DNA from: Psychroserpens sp. NJDZ02
Lineage (GTDB): Bacteria > Bacteroidota > Bacteroidia > Flavobacteriales > Flavobacteriaceae
DNA length: 64,000 nt
NCBI RefSeq assembly: GCF_004843725.1
Contig: NZ_CP039451.1
Coordinates: 3,726,001 to 3,790,000 of the forward strand
Direction: 5' to 3'
Each line of letters starts with the position of its first letter. Positions within the stretch are counted from its first letter, which is position 1. Position numbers and translations under genes: made by a program. Shown here piece by piece: positions 27,277 to 34,593 of the stretch. The notes beneath the pieces were generated by a model. That model was given only the letters and a program-made list of their open reading frames with translations, searched no databases and was not told the DNA's origin.

Positions 27277-28575
27277 CTAGTCTTGACTTTTAGAAGCTGC
27301 AATTTTGTTAATAATTAATCTAAAATCAGGACGGGTTGTACTAGACGCATCTATAAAAGTTTCCGAATCAGGGCCTTTAGAGTATACGTTATTAAATGCT
27401 CTACTACCATACCAATTTTCTAGATCTTCATTATTAATATTGTCCTTAATAAAAATATTTCCAATACAGTTATTAAAATAAGTACTAGTGAATTCTATTT
27501 TATCTAAGTTTTCACTATTAATTTTAATAGCTTCATCTAAGATTACAGCAGGCTTAAAACCAGATATTACACTTTCATTAATTTTAAAAGACACGTCGTT
27601 ACCTATAAAAATAGCTTCATTAACTAAACCAATCTCAATATCATAATCCAAATCTCTACTTAAATTAATTAGGGTCAGATTGTTTGCTTGAACTAATGTT
27701 TGTCTATCACTTACTGAATTACCTTGATCATCATTATTTAAAGCATACATACATCTTGAAGGTGCAGGACCAGAAACATAAGGTGACTTTATGGCTAAAG
27801 AATTAGTTATATGACATTGTGCACCATAATTTAATTTATAATCGTTACTACTTGATTTATATGATACAAATTTATCTAAACTTACTGCTCCACCTAAAAC
27901 ATTGAAAGAGTCACCGTCGCAAAAACTTACCATTATATTTTCAAGTAACGTTTCAGTACCGACACCAGCTAAAGTAAGTGCGCTAAAGTAGCCATGTGAT
28001 TTAGTTCTTTTACCAGCGTATTCAATTCTTACAAATTTTAGAACACCTGAATTACTTTCTATATTCTCTCCACCGTATGTAATGTTTTTAGTTTCCGAAG
28101 CGTCTAATCCGTAATTTAGTAAAGAGGTGTTTTTAATACTATTAGTTGGAGCATCACCTAAAATGAAAAGCCCTCCCCAATCTCCAGGTTGTTTAACGGC
28201 CCTGCTAGATGTAAATATAATAGGATCGGTATTTTCTCCTTCAGCTATAATAGTAGAACCATTAGTGATGGTTAGTGATCCTTTAGATTTATAATCACCT
28301 ACAATTATAGTACCAGGCTCTATTGTTAAGGTTGTGCTATCTGTGACAAATACGTCACCAACTAAAAGATAGATATCTCTTTTGTTTAGTTTTTTGTCTG
28401 TATCAATATTACCGCTGAGTATTTGAGTCGGTTTACCGTATTGCGTTTTATTCGGTTTAAAATCAGTCCAAGGGTTTAACCAGTTGTCATATCCTGTGAC
28501 ACCTTTTTCCTGTTGAGCAAAACTAGTGCTTAACGAAAACAATATTAACAAAGTGATGTGAGTAAATTTTTTCAT
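27277..28575 (-). CDS. Secreted right-handed beta-helix-like protein
   Basis: The 432-residue protein has a signal peptide (about 1-20, STSFAQ). The body shows a regular ladder of short beta strands with the family segment LTIEPGTIIVGD...GSLTITNGSTIIAEG, then IIFTSSR and GDWGGLFILGDAPTN. These segments occur in a group of Bacteroidota surface proteins predicted to fold as parallel beta helices. No type A or type B sorting domain is seen at the C-terminus (ends IIDKIAASKSQD-like, basic), so it may be periplasmic or lipid-linked by other means. The Met at 28575 is chosen because the upstream in-frame ATG at 28635 lies inside the promoter region at 28623-28653, while MKKFTH begins a good signal peptide. 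It lies 59 nt before sprC on the same strand. The function is unknown. Confidence 0.7.
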   Translation of the reverse strand: MKKFTHITLLILFSLSTSFAQQEKGVTGYDNWLNPWTDFKPNKTQYGKPTQILSGNIDTDKKLNKRDIYLLVGDVFVTDSTTLTIEPGTIIVGDYKSKGSLTITNGSTIIAEGENTDPIIFTSSRAVKQPGDWGGLFILGDAPTNSIKNTSLLNYGLDASETKNITYGGENIESNSGVLKFVRIEYAGKRTKSHGYFSALTLAGVGTETLLENIMVSFCDGDSFNVLGGAVSLDKFVSYKSSSNDYKLNYGAQCHITNSLAIKSPYVSGPAPSRCMYALNNDDQGNSVSDRQTLVQANNLTLINLSRDLDYDIEIGLVNEAIFIGNDVSFKINESVISGFKPAVILDEAIKINSENLDKIEFTSTYFNNCIGNIFIKDNINNEDLENWYGSRAFNNVYSKGPDSETFIDASSTTRPDFRLIINKIAASKSQD

Positions 28576-28622
28576 GAGGGTTAAATTTAATTGAAATAGA
28601 TTATTAAAAATAATGTATAGAA

Positions 28623-28653
28623 CAAAACTAAACAAATTTCATATGAAATGCAA
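28623..28653 (-). promoter_or_regulatory. Bacteroidota-type promoter for the secreted beta-helix gene and possibly sprCDBF
   Basis: Minus strand: TTG at 28653-28651, a 20-nt spacer, then TAGTTTTG (28630-28623), which fits the TTG...TAnnTTTG consensus. It gives a leader of about 40 nt before the ATG at 28575. Read-through into sprC, 59 nt after that gene, is possible. Confidence 0.65.
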
Positions 28654-28752
28654 ATAATATCGATAAAGTGTTATTTTTAGTCGGAGATCTTACTGTTTAC
28701 CGTGTAAAAACTTCTGCATTGGTTAAAATTAATTATTTTGTTTAAAACTTTT

Positions 28753-28770
28753 TCGTCAAATAATTGACGA
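28753..28770. other. Small perfect inverted repeat between two secreted-protein genes
   Basis: TCGTCAA (28753-28759) and TTGACGA (28764-28770) form a 7-bp stem with a 4-nt loop, 6 nt beyond the stop of the 150-residue gene. It may mark the end of that transcript, although the minus-strand sequence after the stem is A-rich rather than U-rich. Confidence 0.4.
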
Positions 28771-28776
28771 GATGTG

Positions 28777-29229
28777 CTAATCAACTTTAAAGTCATCATA
28801 AGTGAATAGTGATTTTAATGTCTGCTCATAAAACAAAATAGCAGCAATTAAATCTCCAGTATCCGAGTATGGTAATATTGATCTTTGAAAATCTACTGTA
28901 CTATCAAAATATTCAACAGATGCCTTTTGATTTGCTTCTAGTGTCTTTTTGTTTTCCTTAGTTACAGGAATACCTAAAGTTTTCATAGTAACATTCGTTT
29001 TAGTTGCAAAAGCAATATTGGGAAGTATATTTACAAGAACTTCGATTCGTTGTATATATAAGTCTAACAATTCCCCTTTTGGCATTTTATTTAGTTCGTC
29101 CAAATTGTGGTATTTCCTAATACTTACTTTTCCAGTAATTAGTCTCGGTGTTGTGTCTTTAGTTTGAGCGAAACTGATACTAAATATCATTAAAAGAAAT
29201 AGGGTTAAAATAGTAGTCTTTGTCTTCAT
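28777..29229 (-). CDS. Small exported protein of unknown function
   Basis: The 150-residue protein has a clear signal peptide (about 1-21, SISFAQ). The mature part is helical, with a central LDELNKMPKGELLDLYIQRIEVL segment and an aromatic C-terminal helix (LFYEQTLKSLFTYDDF). No known family is recognised. It is on the same strand as the spr cluster, 200 nt upstream of the beta-helix gene, and has its own consensus promoter. Confidence 0.75.
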   Translation of the reverse strand: MKTKTTILTLFLLMIFSISFAQTKDTTPRLITGKVSIRKYHNLDELNKMPKGELLDLYIQRIEVLVNILPNIAFATKTNVTMKTLGIPVTKENKKTLEANQKASVEYFDSTVDFQRSILPYSDTGDLIAAILFYEQTLKSLFTYDDFKVD

Positions 29230-29259
29230 TTTTAAAGTGTTTTTAGTGTAATATTAAAA

Positions 29260-29289
29260 CAAATCTATATAAATTATTAAAATAAACAA
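29260..29289 (-). promoter_or_regulatory. Consensus Bacteroidota promoter (TTG-N19-TAGATTTG)
   Basis: On the minus strand TTG (29289-29287) is followed after exactly 19 nt by TAGATTTG (29267-29260), the -33/-7 consensus. It gives a leader of about 25 nt for the 150-residue exported protein. This is the best promoter match noticed in the window. Confidence 0.75.
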
Positions 29290-29831
29290 CTCAATTTTAT
29301 TTTTTTTTGATGTTAATTTACTCTATGTAATGTATATTTATCCGTTAAACGGCGTATTCATTGGGTTAAAAGCGTATTTTTACGATGAATTACTTTTTTG
29401 TTATTTTTTAATTAATGACAAAAATAAAGTAATTTTCTTTAAAATAGAACGATTTTGCTAAAAACGCTAGTCGTTTAAAATAAGTGTGTTAGTTATATAA
29501 TATGTGGAACTTTAAAATTTTATGTTTCGGCCCTTAAACAATAATTCTTTATTTCTTATATTAATTTGTAACATCGCATATAAATAAGCACCATTTAATT
29601 TTATAAATATTAGCTGTTTATGATTTGTTATTATGTAGTTTTCAATAAGCGTGCCAAAAATTAATAAGAACAATAAAGTGCTCGTTATAAAGTAGTACTA
29701 AGAGAATTTAAATTAATATAATACAGTAGAGGTCGACCTTATTATACCGATCTTTTAGATTAAGGTTAAAAAAAACGGAATATTAAACATTATAGTTAAT
29801 TTGTTTATTAGGGGATGGTGTGTAAATAGTC

Positions 29832-30038
29832 TTAAATAAGTTCTAATCGTTGATAATCATTGTGTTTATGACAGCGTGCAAACATTTGCAATTGGCCCGC
29901 ATCAATCAATGATAATGTATGCCATTCAAAAGTTTCTTTTGACTTTGATACAAAAGCATGCGCTATAATTGATAAACATAACGTTATACTAGAATTTAGC
30001 TTCCTATTTAAAGAAAATACAAAATGTATAACTAGCAA
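29832..30038 (-). pseudogene. Possible gene remnant (68 codons)
   Basis: The last 35 codons (TFEWHTLSLIDAGQLQMF and on to RLELI) have protein-like composition and a visibly higher G+C than the flanks, while the first 30 codons look random. The stretch could be the 3' end of a lost gene. No family is recognised. Confidence 0.25.
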
Positions 30039-30210
30039 TAAGGATTAAAAAAATAGTAACTCTAATTTTATTATTACCAATTGTAAGTCCATATAAGTAA
30101 TGTGTACTCTGATATCTTTTGTTAATAATTTTATAATCTGGCCTTAATTGGGTGTTAAAATATTTTCCAAGTGAAATATAAGATTTAATTTTATATTTAT
30201 TTGGAAATTA

Positions 30211-30293
30211 CAAGGCAGTCGAAGGGTTTAGAAATAAGTCGATCACTTATCTAGTTGGGATGAGTAACTAATATATGTACGACTGCCCCCTTG
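30211..30293. other. Structured inverted-repeat element, possible leader RNA
   Basis: CAAGGCAGTCG (30211-30221) pairs with CGACTGCC (30280-30287) and, across a 3-nt bulge, with TTG. It encloses two smaller hairpins: ATAAGT/ACTTAT (30234-30250) and AGTT...AACT (30253-30269). The element begins about 230 nt upstream of the flavin oxidoreductase gene. It has no U-run, so it is not a simple terminator, and no T-loop, so it is not a tRNA. Confidence 0.45.
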
Positions 30294-30443
30294 ATCTAGT
30301 TAATTACCTTTTCGAAAAAATAACGTTTAAGCTTTTATGCTAAAAGATTACAATTAGCATTAGGGCTGTATATCGCTTTTGTCACTTTGTTTACATAATA
30401 GCGACTATGTCAATACTATTATTAGAATTACTTAATATTATTT

Positions 30444-31451
30444 ATGAAAACACAACATAACACTCTATATTCCATTTTAGACCTTGCATTGGTCTCAGAA
30501 GGTCATACTTTAAAACAAACTTATAATAACGCTTTAAAACTAGCACAAAATGCAGAGGCTTTTGGTTATACCCGGTATTGGTTAGCAGAGCACCATAACT
30601 CATCAAATATTGGTAGTAGTGCAACGTCAGTATTAATTGGCTATGTTGCTCAAGGGACACAAACTTTACGTATTGGCTCTGGAGGTATTATGCTGCCAAA
30701 CCATTCGCCATTAATAGTAGCCGAACAGTTTGGAACTTTGGGGGCTTTGTATCCACACCGAATTGATTTAGGTTTAGGTAGGGCGCCAGGTACAGATCGT
30801 GAAACAGCAGAAGCTATTCGGTCAGATTTTATGCAGGCGGCACATTCTTTTCCTAATGAATTAGATAAAATACAAACCTATTTTTCTACAGAAAATTCAA
30901 AAGCTAAAGTACGTGCAACTGTTGCAGAGGGTGTTGATGTGCCCATTTATATTTTGGGTTCTAGTACAGATAGTGCTCATTTAGCTGCTAAAAAAGGATT
31001 GCCTTATGCATTTGCTAGTCATTTTGCTACAACCCATTTATGGGAGGCTTTGGCTATTTATCGCGAAGAATTTAAGCCGTCAGACGTATTACAGAAACCA
31101 TACACCATAGTGGGATGTAATATAATTATTGCTGATACTGATGAGGAAGCAGAACGACTATCAACTTCGTTAATTAAAATGATTGTCGGCATCTTTACAG
31201 GAAAGCGTGATTTTGTGCAACCGCCAACAGGCATGACTAACGAGTTTAGAGATATTTTGCAAAACCCGCAGATACATCAAATGCTTAAATATTCTTTTAT
31301 TGGAAGCAAAGCCACTGTTAAAGCTCAGGTTAAAGAATTTTTGGATAAAACTAAAGTAGACGAACTTATTGCAGTTAACAATATATACGGTATTGATGAT
31401 CGTATTAAATCCTATCAGTTATTTGCTGAAATTATGAAAGAATTACAGTAA
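30444..31451 (+). CDS. LLM-class (luciferase-like) flavin-dependent oxidoreductase, YhbW-like
   Basis: This 335-residue cytoplasmic protein of the bacterial-luciferase fold uses reduced FMN and oxygen. Family segments are YTRYWLAEHHN (residues 41-51), the glycine-rich IGSGGIMLPNHSPLIVAEQF, and IDLGLGRAPGTD, all diagnostic of the E. coli YhbW subfamily, whose length (335) matches. The physiological substrate of this subfamily is not established. It is an isolated gene on the plus strand, ending before a bidirectional terminator at 31779-31815. Confidence 0.88.
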   Translation: MKTQHNTLYSILDLALVSEGHTLKQTYNNALKLAQNAEAFGYTRYWLAEHHNSSNIGSSATSVLIGYVAQGTQTLRIGSGGIMLPNHSPLIVAEQFGTLGALYPHRIDLGLGRAPGTDRETAEAIRSDFMQAAHSFPNELDKIQTYFSTENSKAKVRATVAEGVDVPIYILGSSTDSAHLAAKKGLPYAFASHFATTHLWEALAIYREEFKPSDVLQKPYTIVGCNIIIADTDEEAERLSTSLIKMIVGIFTGKRDFVQPPTGMTNEFRDILQNPQIHQMLKYSFIGSKATVKAQVKEFLDKTKVDELIAVNNIYGIDDRIKSYQLFAEIMKELQ

Positions 31452-31778
31452 AGGAGGTTTTTTCTAATAAAATTATCACGGTTATTTTTTACAGGAAGAA
31501 GTGTAACTAATTTAAACCACTTAATATCTTTAGGTATAATTGAATATAACCGAATCGCTACAATTGGCAATCGGACTTTTAAATAGCTAATTACTCCTTG
31601 GTCAGTTATATAAATTGGACAAAATTTACTTCTGATATTATATATGATATTGGTGAAACGGAGAGGGAAACCGTTAAAGCAATTACACTATTTCTAGAAA
31701 GTTAAATTAATGGAGCGTATAATATGATTGTTACGAACCAATTTTATAAAATAGAATGTCATGCTTTACTAAAAAAAT
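31452..31778. other. Intergenic stretch with a possible short gene remnant
   Basis: A frame open from 31583 to 31705 (plus strand) reads with protein-like composition near its end (YDIGETERETVKAITLF), but it has no usable start and no recognised family. It may be the 3' end of a decayed gene. The rest is AT-rich and empty. Confidence 0.3.
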
Positions 31779-31815
31779 AAAAGCCTATTAAAAACAGTTG
31801 TTTTAATAGGCTTTT
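31779..31815. terminator. Bidirectional terminator hairpin
   Basis: AAAAGCCTATTAAAA (31779-31793) pairs perfectly with TTTTAATAGGCTTTT (31801-31815) around a 7-nt loop. It lies between the converging oxidoreductase and outer-membrane barrel genes and has A/T runs on both sides. Confidence 0.85.
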
Positions 31816-31878
31816 AAAATGTAAGTTTTAGTTGTTTTGGATATAATTAAGCTTCCAGATTAACTAGTTTTACATGTC

Positions 31879-32739
31879 TTAATTTTTAGAAGAACTCTTA
31901 AACTTGTAAGTTATACCAAAGTTAATTCCAAAAGATGAATAAGGTACTTTTTGTGATAATTTTTTAGATTCATCTGTTTCATTATGGGCTAAATTATCAA
32001 CGTAAGTTGTTTTTTTATTATACCCTGGGGCTAAATTATCTATATCGTAAAAACCACTGACAGCAACAGTACCATCTGGTAAAACAATATCTGTATTAAA
32101 TTCTGTGATTTCAGAATCTTTACGTTTTAAACTGATACCGTAATATTCAGCTTCAACAAAAAGATTTAAATTATCATTTAAATTAAATTTATATCCTAAA
32201 GCTCCTACAAATCCTAAAGGGAAATGGCCATGAAAATCTTCTACATAATTAGTTTGCGTATAAGATCCTTGAGGCACACCAAATGCATTAGCTTGGTCTT
32301 CTGTAAATACAGATTTACTAGATACTACAGCTTCAGTTTTACCTCCCAATTTTAATAACGCACCAAAGCGACCATAAAAATTATTTGTAAACTTATACAC
32401 TATAGTTGTAGATGCTCCAAAAGCACGCGCTCTTGCTACTGCATCAACAGTGTTAGAAGGTGTATCAATTTCAGATACGGTTTGATCGGTACCATATAAA
32501 TAACCAAAACCTAAATCTACACCGACAGATTCGTTAAAAAAATAAGTCCCTCTAATTTGTACATTAGCACCCTCTCCATAACTACCATAAGAATTTTCAG
32601 TTTCAACAGAATTAGTTGATTCACCTAATTTCATTCCGGCGCTACTAACAGCATATCCAGTACTTACCGAAACCTCAAACTGAGCATAAGATGTTGCACT
32701 TAGTAAAGAAGCTGCAAACACAATAAATAATTGTTTCAT
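31879..32739 (-). CDS. Outer-membrane beta-barrel protein
   Basis: The 286-residue protein has a signal peptide (1-19, ATSYAQ). Alternating amphipathic strands (FEVSVSTGYAVSSAG, GVDLGFGYLYG, NLFVEAEYYGISLK) lead to a terminal strand SSFGINFGITYKFK ending near the C-terminus, typical of an 8- to 10-stranded OmpA/OmpW-sized barrel. No catalytic motif is present. It is monocistronic, convergent with the oxidoreductase gene. The role is unknown; porin-like or adhesive functions are possible. Confidence 0.8.
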   Translation of the reverse strand: MKQLFIVFAASLLSATSYAQFEVSVSTGYAVSSAGMKLGESTNSVETENSYGSYGEGANVQIRGTYFFNESVGVDLGFGYLYGTDQTVSEIDTPSNTVDAVARARAFGASTTIVYKFTNNFYGRFGALLKLGGKTEAVVSSKSVFTEDQANAFGVPQGSYTQTNYVEDFHGHFPLGFVGALGYKFNLNDNLNLFVEAEYYGISLKRKDSEITEFNTDIVLPDGTVAVSGFYDIDNLAPGYNKKTTYVDNLAHNETDESKKLSQKVPYSSFGINFGITYKFKSSSKN

Positions 32740-33288
32740 AATTTTTAATTTGAATTTTTAATTTTAGAAAAATGTTTATAGTATAATTTTGTACTTACAA
32801 CTATAAAATGAACGTAAATGTACTTTTTTTAGCGAATTTAATTTACTATTTATTTGAATACTTATGTTAAAGTATTAATCTAAGGTATTAAATATACTTG
32901 TGTTTATGGGATTAGCTTGGTTTAGTTTTGCGTTATTTATAAGAAAAGAATAAAAGTTTTAATTTTAATGGCGCATACATGTTAAAAACTTGAAATATTC
33001 TGTTTTTATTTTTTGACTTATCAATAATTGTTTCATTTTAATATGAACCATTTTTTTGATTGTATTTGCGACTAAATCTATTGTGACAACAAAAAATACT
33101 ATTATAAAGCGTATACAATTAATTAATCAAATTTTATTTTTAACAAAAGAAAAAGTAATGTACTGGTTAAAAGTGAAAGCCTTCCGCATATTGTATGTGA
33201 AGTCTTTAAAAGTATATTGAAGCTTATGTAATAAAAATTTCATGTATCTTCACCTTTCATTTTTGGATAAAAAAAGCCTATTATATTT
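32740..33288. other. Divergent intergenic region, nothing specific seen
   Basis: 550 nt of AT-rich sequence between divergent genes. It should contain the promoters for the barrel gene (minus) and the lipoprotein gene (plus), but I find no full TTG/TAnnTTTG match, and no RNA structure or open frame of note. Confidence 0.5.
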
Positions 33289-34233
33289 ATGAAGTATTTC
33301 TCACTATTGTCTAGCCTGCTTATTTTTATTTTATTTGGTTGTAACGAGAAAAAGTCTGATAATGAAAGTGAGGTGCGTAACTTTGTTAAACAATGGAATG
33401 CATCACATACACCATTGAAGGTCGCCTATCTAGAGCGAGATTATATGGACGTAGTTACTTATTATGGAAATGAATTTACAAGAACTCAGGTGCAAGAAGA
33501 TAAAAATTTACTTTTTGATCAATTTCCAGATTACACGCAACGTATTTTAAATAATCAAGTTGACATCATTAAGGAGGCTGGTAACTATTTGGTGACTTTT
33601 ACAAAACGTGTAAATTATAACGGAATTGAAGCGGATTACAACTCGTATCTGTCCGTAATCTATAAAAACAATATTTTTAAAATATTAAGAGAAGGCGTCA
33701 CTAAAAAGGACAATAATCTTGAGGCTCCAATTTTTCCTAATGCCCGTAAAAACTTTGAGGATCTTTCTAAAAAACGGAAATTATATGGTGATTTTAACGG
33801 AGATAATCTATCAGACTATGCTTATGTTATCTCTCCAGAAGTGTCTTTTGATGGATTGAAAAAATCTGCATCCACCATAAAATGTGAAGATGTATGTCAT
33901 AGTATAGTCTCCTTTAGTAATACGGATTTAAAAGACATAATAGTAAAAGGAGCGTACCAATCGGAATTAGAAAACCTTAAAGACTTAAATAGTGACGGAG
34001 CGGATGAGATTGGTTTTTGGGATATAAAACCCACGACTAAGAGTCTATATGTTTTTGACGCGGCTAATAATAAACTGATAAGCGGACCAATTGTAATAAA
34101 CACTACTGTCCATAAAAACTTAAGCCTTATAGATGTTTTTAAAAAGACAGGTCCTAATAAAATTACAGTGTCGCATAGTCAACAAGTAGATGGGAAATGG
34201 ATTTTAAAGAATGAGGTGATTGTATTGGAATAA
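33289..34233 (+). CDS. Lipoprotein with FG-GAP/EF-hand-like calcium segment
   Basis: A 314-residue lipoprotein. The signal ends in the lipobox LFGC (Cys18), followed by NEKKSDN. The first half (about 25-140) looks like a small alpha+beta domain with the pattern of NTF2/SnoaL-type folds (WNASHTPLKVAYLERDYMDV). The second half has two FG-GAP or dockerin-like segments, GDFNGDNLSDYAYV and LKDLNSDGADEIGFWD, whose D-x-N-G-D/S-D spacing suits calcium binding. No enzyme is recognised. It stands alone and ends well before the terminator at 34526-34559. Confidence 0.75.
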   Translation: MKYFSLLSSLLIFILFGCNEKKSDNESEVRNFVKQWNASHTPLKVAYLERDYMDVVTYYGNEFTRTQVQEDKNLLFDQFPDYTQRILNNQVDIIKEAGNYLVTFTKRVNYNGIEADYNSYLSVIYKNNIFKILREGVTKKDNNLEAPIFPNARKNFEDLSKKRKLYGDFNGDNLSDYAYVISPEVSFDGLKKSASTIKCEDVCHSIVSFSNTDLKDIIVKGAYQSELENLKDLNSDGADEIGFWDIKPTTKSLYVFDAANNKLISGPIVINTTVHKNLSLIDVFKKTGPNKITVSHSQQVDGKWILKNEVIVLE

Positions 34234-34525
34234 ATATGTCGTTATTGATATGACGTCTTCTCAATTTTTTATTAGCAAATATTAAATTGAAAAGAATTCT
34301 GTCTTGTTTTTCCTAAAATTGGCGTTGCACGAGAATCGCGTATTTGAAAATAAACGTATCCTATTACGGAATATTGAAATTATGAAGAAACTATTAAAAT
34401 AGCTTCCATTGTGTAATTTTTTCTGTTAAGGTATTTTATTACAAACTAAATTAGTAGGCAAGCATAAAACAATAATTAAAATAAATAATTTATAACATCA
34501 TTTATTTATTCTAATGTTAGAACAA

Positions 34526-34559
34526 AAAAGCCAGTTTGAAATCATTCAAACTGGCTTTT
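34526..34559. terminator. Bidirectional terminator hairpin
   Basis: AAAAGCCAGTTTGAA (34526-34540) and TTCAAACTGGCTTTT (34545-34559) form a perfect 15-bp stem with a 4-nt loop between convergent genes. Confidence 0.9.
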
Positions 34560-34593
34560 GCTATTATTAGTCTAATTAAAATACTTTGTCGTT

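Larger units (their letters stand above)
29290..30443. other. Long intergenic stretch without a convincing gene
   Basis: About 1.15 kb, mostly AT-rich and closed in all frames. It holds two items described separately: a short open frame at 29832-30038 that may be a gene remnant, and an inverted-repeat structure at 30211-30293. Nothing else is recognised. Confidence 0.6.

Noticed and set aside
30214..30287. A 74-nt stretch with a 7-bp acceptor-like stem and an anticodon-like hairpin, considered as a tRNA gene
   Set aside because: There is no T-loop GTTCGA sequence, the D-arm region is too short, and position 33 would be C; it is kept only as an unexplained structure.
31451..31458. AAAGGAGG, a perfect Shine-Dalgarno-like string after the flavin oxidoreductase gene
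   Set aside because: No start codon or open frame follows at a suitable distance, and Bacteroidota rarely depend on this motif.
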